DNA of 64,000 nt from Mercurialis annua (GCF_937616625.2 NC_065571.1:27230201-27294200); one strand, 5' to 3'. Shown: positions 47,122 to 58,810, numbered from the stretch's first letter. The notes: generated from the sequence alone by a model not told the origin. Made by a program: numbers and translations.

Positions 47122-48212
47122 TGATGCGGTAGTGTGGTGTTAATATTCAGTAAAAAAAAGTTTTGCCCTATCTTGATTTTTGTTTTAAAGAATAAAGAGT
47201 GTTTTGATAAAATAAGAAGTTAACCTAATTTGGATACTTTAATTTTACTTGCCACATATCTTTTTTATCACAATAAAATACAATTTCATGACACATTTAA
47301 TCTTGTCCTCATTAATATTTTTCCAATTGCATAGTGACACAATATTTATTTATCACAATATCATTTAATTTAACTTAATTGCTACCAAACTAAATTTGTC
47401 ATAATATTTTTACATATTATGATAAAATTTATTTTTATCATAGTAACTGTATTTTTAATATACAGTGATAAATTTTTTACATATTATGATAAAATTTGAC
47501 ACAATAAACAGTAGTGTAAAGATTGTTTTTCGAGTTATTTTTTAACATATATTTTCTGCAATTCCTTTTTGTTTTTCTATTTTGTGTTTTTTTGTGTTTC
47601 ATAAGGTTGACATAAGGTTCATATTCTGTCATTATAACTTTATTTTTAAAATATGGGAACAAAACATTCGTTTTGGCAAACTACTTTGTCACAAAAACAT
47701 ATTTACTTTTTTTGCAGTAACAAATAAATTTGACACAATATTAATTTATTACAATATCATCTAATTTCACTTAATTGCTGCAAAAATAAATTTGTCACAA
47801 TATTTTTACAAATTATGATAAAATTTATTTTAACATCATAACTTTATTTCTAATATACAGTAACAAAATGTGTTATTTTGTCACAATAAACATAATTAAT
47901 TTTTATAGTGACAAAATATATCTAATTGCTGCAAAATAAAATTTGTCACCACTTTTTCAAATATTATGATAAAATTTATTTTGTCATAAAAAAAATATTT
48001 TAAATTACGGCGACAAAACATTTTTTTGTCAAAATAGTTAGTCACAACAAACATAATTAATTTTTATAGTGACAAAAATGGTTGACACAATATGTATTTG
48101 TCACAATATCATATCATTTCATTGAACTCTCATTGTGACAAAATATTTTTTTTTTGTCACAATTAACCTATTTATTATGACAAAATATAGTTTGTCACAT
48201 ATTTTTTTTTCA
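47122..48212. repeat. Right subterminal region of the CACTA element
   Basis: Many TTTGTCACAATA, GTGACAAAAT and ATTATGATAAAATTTATT motifs in direct and inverted orientation. A longer unit (AAATTTGTCA...TTATGATAAAATTTATT...ATACAGTAA) recurs at about 47393, 47788 and 47938. Motif content mirrors the left subterminal region but without its clean 76-bp period. Two AT-rich open stretches here (47477-47662 minus, 47582-47764 plus) are not gene-like. Confidence 0.8.
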
Positions 48213-49243
48213 TAACAAGCCAAATTTTTTGTAGTGTCTGTTTTTAATAATTTTTTTATTTGTCTAAACCCGTGTATTGTTCGTGCTTTAGAGGCGAACA
48301 AGGATTAGTTGCTTGCCGGTTATCACGTGGATTAGCAAGCTGTGAATTTGTAGTTACTATTTACCGCTTTATTAAGTAAATTGTTATTTTAATATTAAAT
48401 ATATATATTGTACGTATATTGCGAACTGTTTTTATATTATGGCTCTTAGTTGGAACATGCTACCTAATGGGCATCATTAGGACTGCGTGCGCACTAGTAA
48501 TGATCTGGGTAAGGTATATATGGAAATGTGGTAACTCGGTGTGAGCATAGCTCTCGGGACCAAATAGAGTAACTCGGTGTAGCACAGCTCTCGGGATTCT
48601 GGATATGGTAAAAGTATGGTCAGTGGTAACTCGGCTCTCGGGACTAGGCCTATTGGATTATGTTTATTATTTAGAATTGTGGATTAGGGTTCAAACTATT
48701 ATTCGTAATATCGTTATTAAATGTTTTAAACAATTTTAAAGGTTTTCCACTTGATAAATGAAATAGTTGTATAAACTCATCTCAGTATATCTGACCCCGT
48801 TGTTTTCCCAATTTTTCCCAGTGTTATGATCTGAGAGAGTCTAGTGATCTTCATCTTTACTTTTCTCGGAGGTTTCATTTATTTTAGTAAGACTATCAAA
48901 CTGTTTTATTCTTAGACCGCAGCAGTTGACTCGATGTCTTTATTTTTATTACAGTTGTTTGTCGGATTGGTCCGACTGGATATATTGCTTTGGCATGTTT
49001 ATACTGTTTACTCTGTTTACTTTTATGCCATATTGGGGACTCGTAGTTGAACAAGTATTTATTATATTAAATGTTGAATATTATAACTGCTAAAATTAGG
49101 CTGAAGTCTCGGTTGCCCCCGAACATTGGTTTTCTTGCAGGTTTATTATAATTGTATGTTAACCGAAAGGCTAGCTACGGGTTTTGGTACTACATTACCC
49201 ATACCCTAGCGCCGGTCACGATTCATGAAAATGGGTCGTGACA

Positions 49244-52200
49244 GTTTGGCTTAAATCACTAAAAAGGTGAAACGTTTGGATTTGTTTCGTAAAGTTTGTA
49301 AACGTTTGGCTTAAATTGGTATAAAGGTGAAACACTTGGATTTGTTTCACAACGTTTGTAAACGTTTGGCTGAAATTGCTAAAAAGGTGAAATGTTTGGT
49401 TTTGTTTCGTAACGTTTGTAAACTTTTGGCTTAAATCGCTAAATATGTGAAACGTTTGAATTTGTTTCCTAACGTTTTAGACGTTTGGCTGAAATCGCTA
49501 AAAAGGGGAAACGTTTGGATTTGTTTCGTAACGTTTATAAACGTTTGGCTTAAATCGCTAAAAAGGTGAAACGTTTGGATTTGCTTCATAACGTTTGTAA
49601 ATGTTTGTATTGAATCGCTAAAAAGGTGAAACGTTTGGATTTGTTTCGTAACGTTTGCAAATGTTTGGCTTAAATCGATAAAAAGGTGAAACGTTTGGAT
49701 TTGTTTCGAAACGTTTGTAAACGTTTGGCTTAAATTGCTAAAAAGGGGAAACTTTTGGATTTGTTTCGTAACGTTTGTAAACGTTTGGCTTAAATCGCCA
49801 AAAAGGTGAAACGTTTGGATTTATTTCGTATCGTTTGTAAACGTTTGGTTTAAATCCTTAAAAACGTGAAACATTTGGATTTGTTTCGTAACGTTTGGCT
49901 TAAATTGCTTTAAAGGTGAAATGCTTGGTTTTGTTTTGTAACGTTTGTAAAGATTTCGGTTATATTGCTAAATATGGGAAACGTCTGGATTTGTTTCGTA
50001 ATGTTTTTTAACGTTTGGCTTTAATCGCTAAAAAATGTGAAACGTTTTGATTTATTTCGTAACATTTGTAAATGTTTGGCTTAAATCGCTAAAAAGGTGA
50101 AACGTTTGGATTTGTTTTGTAACGTTTTAAACGTTTTGCTTAAATTGCTAAAATGGGAAAACGTTTGGATTTGTTGCGTAACGTTTGTAAACGTTTGGCT
50201 TAAATCACTAAAAAGGTGAAACATTTGGTTTTGCTTCGTAACGTTTGTAAACGTTTTGTTTATATTGCTAAAAAGGTGAAACGCTTGGATTTGTTTCGTA
50301 ATGTTTGAAAAACGTTTGGATTAAATTGCTAAGAAGGTGAAACGCTTGGATTTGTTTCGTAACGTTTGTAAACGTTTTGTTTTGTTTCGCGACGAATGGA
50401 TTTGTTTCGTAACATTACTAAACATTTGCCTTATATCGATAAAAAGGTGAAACGTTTAGATTTGTTAATAATTTTTCTAAACGTTTGTAAAAAGGTGAAA
50501 CGTTTGGATTTATTTCGCAACGTTTATATACGTTTGTCTTAAATTGCTAAAAAGGTGAAACGCTTGATTTTGTTTCGTAACGTTTTAAACGTTTGGTTTT
50601 GTTTCGTAATGTTTGTAAGGATTTGGCTTAAATCGCAAAAAAGGTGAAACATCCATTTTTGTTTCGTAACGTTTGTAAACGTTTGGCTTTAATCGCTAAA
50701 AAAGAGAAACGTTTGGATTTGTTTCGTAACATTTGTAAACGTTTGGCTTAAATCGCTAAAAATGTGAAGTGCTTGGATTTGTTTCGTAACGGTTTTAAAC
50801 GTTTGGTTTAAGTTGCTAAAAAGGAGAATCACTTTGTTTTGTTTCGTAACGTTTATAAGAATTTGGCGTAAATCGATAAAAAGGTGAAACATTTTGATTT
50901 GTTTCGTAACGTTTTAAATGTTTGGTTTTGTTTCGTAACGTTTGTAAACGTTTGGCTTAAAATCACTAAAAAGGTGAAACGTTTAGATTTATTTCTTAAA
51001 GTTTGTAAACGTTTGGCTTAAATTGCTAAAAAGGTGAAACGCTTGGATTTGTTTCGTAACGTTTGTAAACGTTTGTCTTAAACACTAAAGAGGTGAAATG
51101 TTTGGATTTGTTTTGTAATGTTTTAAACGTTTGGCTTAAATTGAAAAAATGGGGAAAAGTTTGAATTTGTTTCGTAACGTTTATAAACGTATGGCTTAAA
51201 TCGCTAAAAAGGTGAAACATTTGGATTTGTTTCGTAACGTTTTTAAACGTTTGGCTTAAATTGCTAAAAAGATGAAACGCTAGGATTTGTTTCGTAACGT
51301 TTGTAAACGTTTGGCTTAAATTACTAAAAAGGTGAAACACTTGAATTTGTTTCAGAACGTTTGTAAACGTTTAGCTTAAATTGCTATATAGGTGAAACGC
51401 TTGGATTTGTTTCGTAACATTTGTAAACGTTTGGTTTAAGTTGCTAAAAAGGTTAAACGCTTGGTTTTGTTTCGTAATGTTTGTAAGGATTTGGCTTAAA
51501 TCGCTAAAAATGTGAAATGTTTTGATTTGTTTCGTAATGTTTTAAATGTTTGGTTTTGTTTCGTAACGTTTGTAAATGTTTGGCTTAAATCGCTAAAAAG
51601 GTGAAACGTTTAGACTTAAATGTTTGTAAACGTTTGGCATAAATTGCTAAAATGGCGAAACATTTGGATTTGTTTCGTAACGTTGGTAAACGTTTGGATT
51701 AAATCGCTAAAAAGGTGTAAAATTTGGACTTGTTTCAGATCGTTTGTAAACGTTTGGCTTAAATCGCTAAAAAGGGGAAACGTTTGAAATTTCATAACTT
51801 TTGTAAACGTTTGGCTTAAATTGCTAAAAAGGTGAAACGCTTGGTTTTGTTTCGTAATGTTTGTAAACGTTTGGCTTAAATCACAAAAATGGTGAAACAT
51901 CCATTTTTGTTTCGTAACGTTTGTAAACGTTCTACTTACATCCCTAAAAATGTGAAACGTTTATATTTGTTTCGTAACGTTTGTAAACGTTTGGCTTAAA
52001 TCGCCAAAAAGGTGAAACATTTGGATTTGTTTCGTAACGTTTTTAAACGTTTGGCTTAATTGGCTAAAAAGGTGACACATTTGGATTTGTTTCCTAACCT
52101 TTATAAACGTTTGGCTTAAATCGCTAAAAAGATAAAACGTTTGGATTTGTTTTGTAACGTTCGTAAAGGTTTGATTTAAATCGCTAAAAAGGTGACATGT

Positions 52201-53754
52201 TTGGATTAAATTTGCTAAAAAGGTGACATGTTTGGATTTGTTTCGTAACCTTTGTAAACGTTTGGCTTAAATTGCTAAAAAGGTAAAACGTTTCTAATTG
52301 TTTCGTAACGTTTGTAATGGTTTGGTTTAAATCGCTAAAAAGGTGAAACGTTTGGATTTGTTTCATAACATTTGTAAACGTTTGACTTATATCGCTAAAA
52401 AGGTGAAAAGTTTGGATTTGTTCCGTAACGTTTGAAAACGTTTGGCTTAAATCGCAAAAAAGTGGAAACGTTTGGTTTTGTTTCGAATCGTTTGTAAACA
52501 TTCGGCTTAAATTGCTAAAAAGGTGAAACGTTTGGATTTGTATTGAAACGTTTGTAAACGTTTGGCTTAAGTCGCTATAAAGAGGAAACGTTTAGATTTA
52601 TTTCGTAACATTTGTAAACGTTTGGCTTAAATTGCTAAAAATGTAAAACGTTTTGACTTGTTCTGTAATGTTTTAAACATTTGGTTTAAATTGCTAAAAA
52701 GGTTAAACTTTTGGATTTGTTTCATAACGTTTGTAAACGTTTGGCTCAAATCACTAAAAAGGTGAAACGTTTGGTTTTGTTTCGTAACCTTTGTAAACGT
52801 TTGTCTTAAATCGCGAAAAAAGTGAAACAGTTGGATTTGTTTCGTAACGTTATAAACGTTTGGATTTGTTTCGAAACGTTTGAATTTGTTTCTTAACGTT
52901 TGTAAACGTTTGGTTTCAATCACTGAAAAGGTGAAACATTTGGATTTGTTTCGTAACGTTTTGCTTAAATCAATAAAAATGGGAAACGTTTGGATTTATT
53001 TCGTAACGTTTACAAACATTTGATTTTATTTCGCAATGTTTATAAACCTTTGGCTTAAATCGGTAAAATGGGAAAACGTTTGGTGTTGTTTTGCAGCGTT
53101 TGTAAATGTTTGGGTATGTTTCCTAACGTTTTAAACGTTTGGTTTTATTTCGTAACGTTTGTTAACGTTTGGCTTAAATCGTTGATAAAGTGCAACGTTT
53201 GGTTTGATTTCGTAACGTTTTTAAACGTTTGGCTTAAATCGCGAAAAAGGTGAAACGTTTGGATTTGTTTCGTAAATTTTGTAAACGTTAGGCTTATATC
53301 GCTAAAAAGGTGAAACGTTTGGATTTGTTTCGTACGTTTGTAAAAGTATGGCTTAAATCGCTAAAAAGGTGAAACGTTTGGTTTTGTTTCGTAATGTTTA
53401 TAAACGTTTAGCTTAAATCACTAAAAAGGTGAGACGTTTGGTTTTGTTTCGTAACGTTGGTAAACGTTTGAATTTGTTTCGTAACGTTTGTTTCGTAAAA
53501 TTTTAAACTTTTAGTTTTTTTTGTAAAGTTTTTAAACGTTTGGCTTAAATCGCTAAAAAGGTAAAACGTCTGGTTTTGTTTTGTAACGTTTGTAAACGTT
53601 TGGCTTAAAAAGCTAAAAAGGTGAAACTTTTCGTTTTGTTTCATAACGTTTGTAGACGTTTCGATTTGTTTCGTAACGTTTGTTTCGTAAAGTTTTAAAC
53701 GTTTGGCTTAAATCGCTAAAAAAGTGAAACGTTTGATTTTGCTTCGTAATGTTT
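49244..53754. repeat. 60-bp satellite array, diverged part
   Basis: The satellite resumes in phase with the monomer broken at 32834, as expected after a clean LTR insertion. Divergence is similar to 25-33 kb. The variant beginning AAATATGTGAAACGTTTGAA followed by an ACGTTTTAGACG-type truncation at about 49443 recurs near 60163 and 61838. From about 51.0 kb the order matches 24.0-27.2 kb. Confidence 0.95.
51000..53754. repeat. Satellite segment duplicated from about 24.0-27.2 kb (right copy, with MITE-empty site)
   Basis: Same order of variants as the left copy. It has an uninterrupted CGCTTGGTTTTGTTTCG at 51457-51473, where the left copy carries the 366-bp MITE. It also holds a 21-residue-scale difference here and there from unit gain or loss (for example an extra partial monomer near 52199). 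It ends abruptly at the truncated LTR. Confidence 0.8.
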
Positions 53755-56528
53755 GTCTCGTTCGAGACCAACAAGTAACTAACGTGACCTTCATAATTTT
53801 ATGAAGGGTCTCGTTCGAGACCTGAAGTTTCGAACGAGACTTTCGTTTATTTGGCTGGTCTCGTTCGAGACCAGCGTGGGATATCAAGTCCCTATTTTTT
53901 TGCCTTTTCTGTTAGCCGATTCCACCCTGATTTCTTCATTATTTAAACACGTTTCCTAAACCTAAAATCCTCACCACACTTTGAAGTAAACCTAGCCGTC
54001 ATCATACTCTTGAAATTCCGAAGGAAAACGCTGTAATTCCCTTCTCAAAGTTGCTGTCTCGGTAAGTTTTTGAGTTCTTAAATCTCAATTTTAGCTGAAA
54101 ACGACCTCTTCGTATTTTGATTCGTTCTTGACCGTTTCAAAACCGAAATAAGTTCCGCTTCCTTCCAACGATAGTAGACTCATTAATCTTCGAGACCGAG
54201 CTTTGTTTTCGTGAAACGGTACGTTATCTTTTCCGTATCATTCGCTGCCGTTTTACCGTTTTAAAGCTAATTTCTGTTTTGACTCTAAAACGATGCTTTC
54301 GTTTTTCAATTCGTTATCCAGCCGTTTGGAGATCGAAATCAGTTCCGTTTATTCCCCGTGATAGTAGACTAGCTCCTCTTCGATTCTACGCTTTTCATTC
54401 GCCAAACGGTACATAGATTATCTCGTTTTAATCGTCGTCGTCTTATCGCTTTATGTTTGTTCTTAACTGTTAAGGTTTTAGTATGTCACTGCCGAATTCA
54501 TTCTTTTGTTCTTGACTATGATTTTGGTTATAATCTCTAGGTTGTTATTTTTTAAGCTCTTAGTAAGTTTGTTAGACCGTTTCAAGTTGTTCTTCGACGT
54601 TCTCGGAACGATTAAATCCGATGATGTTCATGAGTTGTTCATGACGTCGATGTCAAATTTTGTGTTGATTGTGTTGGTGTTAATTTCTGGATTGATGTTG
54701 TTGTTAGTATGAGCTAGAAAAACTTTGTTTCCATGTTTGGTTTTATGATTGAAGTTCTTGGTTGCTATTGATTAAGAATGACGGGTGTAGATTGGAGTTT
54801 AGGATTTGAAAATGAAGAAGACGGTGATTTGTCTATGTTTGATTGACTTGTTTTAATTCTTATTGGTTTAAGGGTCTTTTAAGCCACTAGTTTTGTTGAT
54901 GTTAATTTGTTTAATCCCTTAAAGTACCTTATTAACTGTTATATATTGATTTTAATATTAATCTACGAAATTGGTTTCGACTTATTATTTTATCAATTTA
55001 AATAATATTATTATTTATAATTTGAAATTTACTTTGGGCATTAATATTTTAAATTTAAATTAATATTAAATTTATTATAGTTTATATATGATTTTATATA
55101 TGACTATACTAAATGAGAATTGGGGATTTCATTTAAATTTGAAAGTTGTTAAATTAGTTATATTATTTTTAAGACCTAAAAATAATATTTGGGTTATTTT
55201 AAAAAAATAAAATTAATAATTATTATTTAATTGATAAATTGAATTTTTGGCTTAAAATGCCTTTGTGATTAAAGTTATATTTTAGCTTTATTTGGTTATT
55301 TAATTATTCGAGATATTTTTGCCGATAATTATGATTACTTGGCTTTCAAGCTATTGAGTTCATTTTGATATTTAATTTATATTGTTTTATTAAATTATAA
55401 TTATAAACTTGGTTTATAATTCTGGAATATCAATTGTGTCGGTTTTGACTTGGGTCACCGACATGTGGTTTTAGCTTGGTCGTTTAATAAAACTCGGCTA
55501 ACCCACTATTTGAGAAATATATTTTATTTATTAATTAAATATTATTTAATGAATATTTTCAAAGTGGATTTTAAAAATATGAACTCAATAGGTTTGATTT
55601 TTTTCGGCATTATAATTTATTTGAGGATTGTGTTTCTCTGTAATTTATCTGGTTATTTAATTGTGCTAGTCTTACGTGGTGTCTAGTAATCTTAAAGTTA
55701 GGGGTCGTTCGAATATAAACTTATTTATTATTTTAGACCCGTCGACTGCTCGTGCTTCGGAGTCTACGCAGGGTTAGCTGTTTGCCAAGATCACGTGGAT
55801 TATGGATCTGGATTGAAACGAGCTGCTCGATAGGCTTGTATCGAGACTGTGTGCACCGGTAAGTACTTTGGGAAACGGCAGACTAATGTCTTGCTTACGC
55901 TGGTATATATATATGACGAGGATTTGTTCCCATCCGCTCTAGGTTTATCAGTATGCTATGCCATACTTACGCTGGGATCATTTCAATACTGATTTCCATA
56001 ACCATACTATATTAGTATAAACTGTTTTGATTTAAGGGTTTTAAACTTAGTAAATGTAAATAGTATTGCGAACTCATCTCAGTATATCTGACCCTGTTGT
56101 TTTCCCAAATTTTCCAGGTTTATGATTTGAAAGCTGGTCCACTCCGATTCTTTTGATTCCTCGGAGGTTTTTATGTTATTTAAACTAGTTACTGTTTTCG
56201 AACTCTTTGACCGCAGTAGAACTAGTTTATATATTACTTTTGTTATTACAGTTTGAGATTGTCGATTTGATCGATCATTTATTATTGGCATGTTTACTCT
56301 GGAATATTTTATTATTATATTTAAGGCATGCTGTTGAGCATTCCAGATGTTTAAGTTATTTATATTAGAACTGTAATATAAATTGCTTGACTTAGGTTGG
56401 AGTCTCGGTTGCCCCCGAGCAGTTTTCTGCAGGTTTAAATGTTTATTTGTTTTCCGCAAGGTTTGCTACGGGTTTTGGTACGACCATACCCATACCCTAG
56501 CGCCGGTCACGATTCATGAAATTGGAAA
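53755..56528 (+). repeat. Left LTR, truncated at its start and missing 8 bp at its end
   Basis: Homologous to the solo LTR at 32835-49243 but begins about 150-250 bp into it, at the inverted-repeat cluster (three GGTCTCG(TT)CGAGACC copies by 53880). The end reads ATTCATGAAATTGG then AAAGTTGG, whereas the second copy has GTCGTGAC between; eight bases at the LTR/internal junction are gone. Minus-strand and plus-strand open stretches inside (54506-54712, 55450-55686, 56079-56459) are not genes. Confidence 0.88.
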
Positions 56529-56530
56529 GT

Positions 56531-56542
56531 TGGTATCAGAGC
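56531..56542 (+). other. Primer-binding site for initiator methionine tRNA
   Basis: TGGTATCAGAGC, complementary to the 3' end of plant initiator tRNA-Met, the primer used by most plant Ty3/gypsy and copia elements. It lies three to four bases after the LTR, as expected. Confidence 0.9.
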
Positions 56543-56880
56543 TTTAGTTTCGAACTAAGGCCAAATTTTTGCATGTTATGTGTTTATCGCTTTAAGGCAT
56601 GATAAGTGTTACTGTTGTGTCATAGGATCTACTGCGGAATTAAGATTCAAGTCTTGTCTTTTGAAACGTCATCATTTGTTTTCAAAACCTTCTACCTTCA
56701 CCTTTAGGAATGTTTGAGTCGGTCTTATGTGTTACTGATGTTTTATTATGCGAAGTTATGCTTTACTTTGGAATGTTATTGTTATTACTTTGGATAAATT
56801 GTTAATTTCTGAGATATTAAATTATACTTTAGGTGTTGCCATGTGGGCATTGTTTGAGATTTGTTGTTTCATTCTTAGGA
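56543..56880 (+). other. Retroelement leader, non-coding
   Basis: Sequence between the PBS and the gag start; contains TTTAGTTTCGAACTAAGGCC, whose inverted arms TAGTTTCG/CGAACTA can pair. The same motif follows the second PBS at 59633. No open reading frame of note. Confidence 0.6.
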
Positions 56881-58110
56881 ATGAATACTCGTGTGCGTGC
56901 TGAGGCTGAAGCTGACGACGCTATGTCGATTGAGGTTGACCAACATGAACCAGAGGTTCAAGTTGGCAGGGGACGTGCAGGTGGAGTTCAGGCTGGCAGA
57001 GGCCGAGCTGGCAGAGGTCAGGCTGCTGGAGGCAGAGGTAGGGGACGTAGTGGTGCAGGCTTTTAGGAACCAGGTGTACCACAAGCTCCTAAAGATCCAT
57101 TTGACTTCACAACGTTTCTGGCTGGGATCACTGCACTCCAGAATAATCAAGTGCAACTGCAGGCAGGACAGATCGCCATGCAGAACCAGTATGCTATGCT
57201 ACGACAGATTGTGCAGCAGCAGGTACAGCAGGCTGGTGGTGTTGCAATTGGTGGCGGCGGAACCAATGACAAGGATTTGGTGTTGGCTTATGCGAGGCTA
57301 AAGTCGACTGAGTTTTCGGGCGACGGCAATGCCCTATACTTTCTGGAGGAAGTTGAGCAGAATGCTCAGAGATTGCAGGCTACTGAGAGGCAGACTCTTA
57401 TGTTAGTGGAAATGTCCTTAAAGGGTCTTGCAAGTGATTAGTTTCGTAGTGCCATTCGTGCTGAAATGGCTACTATTACTTAGGCGGATTTTGTGACTCG
57501 ATTCAAGAATTTTTACTTGCCTTTTTCGGTGACTGAAGGTCATAGAGACAAATTGCTGGTTTTGAAAAGGGAAGACATGTCGGTAAACGAGTACACTACT
57601 AGTTTGTGAGGCTGAGTCGTTTTGCCCCAGATCTGCAGACTGAGCAGTAGAGGGTGAACGACATGTATGTGAAAGGTTTAGGCTCAGATTTTATTAGTCT
57701 TCTGATTGAGACGAACTAGGAATTTCCTGTGGTAGTGGACAGTGCCCGTCGGATGGAGGCAAATTTACTGCACTTTGGGAAAATGACTGAGACCAAGAAG
57801 GCGAGCGGTGTTGTTCAGAGTATTGGGCAGAAGAGTGGTAGCAACAGCTATCAGTTCAAGCCTTCCAGTACAAGAGTCAGAAAGGGGGTGGTCGAAAAGG
57901 GTATCAGCCGTATTCTCATAGTTCTGGTTACAGTGGGAGTAGCTGTGGATCTGGTCGCGGTTACAGTGGTACTTCTAGTGTTCCGTTTTGTCAGAACTGC
58001 AGGCGCAGACATCCGGGACAGTGCCAAGTGGCACCAGGTAGTTGTTATGCTTGTGGCCAGCAGGGTCACTTTGCTAGGGAGTGTCCGACATTTGGACAGC
58101 ATATGTCATC
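56881..58110 (+). pseudogene. Decayed gag gene of the Ty3/gypsy element
   Basis: Probable start MNTRVRAEAEADD at 56881, then an Arg-Gly repeat region (VGRGRAGG, AGRGRAGRG), a Gln-rich stretch (QVQLQAGQIAMQNQ) and the capsid-like part (FSGDGNALYFLEEVEQ). It ends in CQNCRRRHPGQC and the zinc knuckle CYACGQQGHFAREC at 58043-58084 (CX2CX4HX4C). Five in-frame TAG stops interrupt it at 57064, 57439, 57481, 57648 and 57717, each plausibly replacing a glutamine codon. Frame shifts lie near 57604 and 57863. It would normally form the virus-like particle and bind element RNA; it cannot be translated in this state. Confidence 0.88.
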
Positions 58111-58307
58111 AGCTAGTGTTGCTCAGCCGTTCTTTCAGCAGCAGAGACCTGCTTTCACTCCTTCGGTGGGGTATTCTCAACCTGCCGCTTGGTTTGGTGG
58201 CCAGCGGGGCCGTGGTTTAGGAGGGCGTGGTTTTGGTGGCCATGGAAACGGTGGTAAAGGATCGTGTAGTTACAGTTTTTCTCAGGCACCGCAGCATGGA
58301 CAGGGTC

Positions 58308-58700
58308 AGGCTAGAGTGTTTGCTTTGACTTCTCAGGATGCTCGTGCATCAAACGCCGTGGTGCAAGGTACTATTCCCATTTCATTTGTAGATGCTTTTG
58401 TCTTATTTGATGCGGGTGCAACCCACTCTTTTGTTTCTTCGAGTTTTGTTGCTAAGTTGGGTGTGACACCATCTAGGTTGTTAGAGCCTTTATCTGTATC
58501 TACGCCTTTGTCTGACTGTGTTGTAGTGGACGTGGTTTATCCGTCTTGTTCTGTGGTTATACATGGTAGAGATCTTAGGGCTGATTTGATTATGCTTGAC
58601 GTGTTATCTTTTGATGTCATCTTGGGGATGGATTGGCTTTCACGCCATTTTGCTTCTATCGAATGTCGAGGGAAGTTGGTTGTGTGGGATTCCTGGTGAT
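58308..58700 (+). pseudogene. Retroelement aspartic protease, truncated polyprotein
   Basis: In the same frame as the zinc knuckle: VFALTSQDARASNAVVQGTI, then LFDAGATHSFVS with the catalytic aspartate codon at 58409-58411 (D-A-G where D-S/T-G is usual), and DVILGMDWLSRH, the conserved flap-end motif of Ty3/gypsy proteases. The frame is open from 58028 to 58699. A one-base shift near 58690 moves the following GDMPFSFQGEKADAPKNLIS segment into another frame. In an intact element this protease releases gag and pol products and is followed by reverse transcriptase, which is absent here. Confidence 0.88.
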
Positions 58701-58810
58701 ATGCCTTTTTCTTTCCAAGGGGAGAAGGCAGATGCACCTAAGAATCTAATTTCGGCGATCAAGGCCAAGCGTATGATGGGGCAAGGGTTGCTAGGCTTTC
58801 TTAGCGGTGG

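Larger units (their letters stand above)
34794..48236. mobile_element. Pack-CACTA: 13.4-kb non-autonomous CACTA transposon carrying gene fragments
   Basis: Terminal inverted repeats of 24 bp begin CACTACAAAAA and differ at one position (34794-34817 and 48213-48236). Each is flanked by a 3-bp TCT duplication (34791-34793 and 48237-48239), the hallmark of the CACTA superfamily. About 1 kb inside each end is crowded with GTGACAAA/TTTGTCAC and TTATCACA motifs in both orientations, as expected for subterminal transposase-binding arrays. No transposase was recognised. The interior holds fragments of an ACA Ca2+-ATPase, RPB6, an ICE1-like bHLH and probably an LRR protein, some with intron boundaries preserved, plus two nested elements. 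It inserted into the solo LTR. Capture of genomic rather than cDNA copies is indicated by the retained introns. Confidence 0.93.
32835..49243 (+). mobile_element. Solo LTR of a Tekay-like Ty3/gypsy element, split by a CACTA insertion
   Basis: Starts TGTAATATCCCG and ends GGGTCGTGACA, the TG...CA ends of an LTR, and is flanked by GTTTG at 32830-32834 and 49244-49248. Removing the CACTA element and one TCT leaves 2963 bp, a single LTR with no primer-binding site, gag or pol. It is homologous along its length to the LTR of the element at 53755-59655: CTCAGTATATCTGACCC, CGGTTGCCCCCGA and CCCATACCCTAGCGCCGGTC occur in both in the same order. It therefore arose by recombination between two LTRs of a full element, and the CACTA element came afterwards. 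Lineage is inferred from its relative's gag and protease. Confidence 0.92.

Noticed and set aside
34794..48236. CACTA transposase (TNPD/TNPA) coding region
   Set aside because: No transposase domain or long open frame found on either strand; the coding traces are host gene fragments.
56079..56459. 126-codon minus-strand open frame, repeated in part at 59154-59372
   Set aside because: Lies in the LTR and recurs only because the LTR is duplicated; it has no domain and conflicts with the element's sense strand.
56531..56542. tRNA gene at TGGTATCAGAGC
   Set aside because: Only the 12-base primer-binding complement is present, with no tRNA arms around it.
57851..58102. Minus-strand open frame opposite the zinc knuckle
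   Set aside because: Shadow of the retroelement coding sequence on the plus strand.
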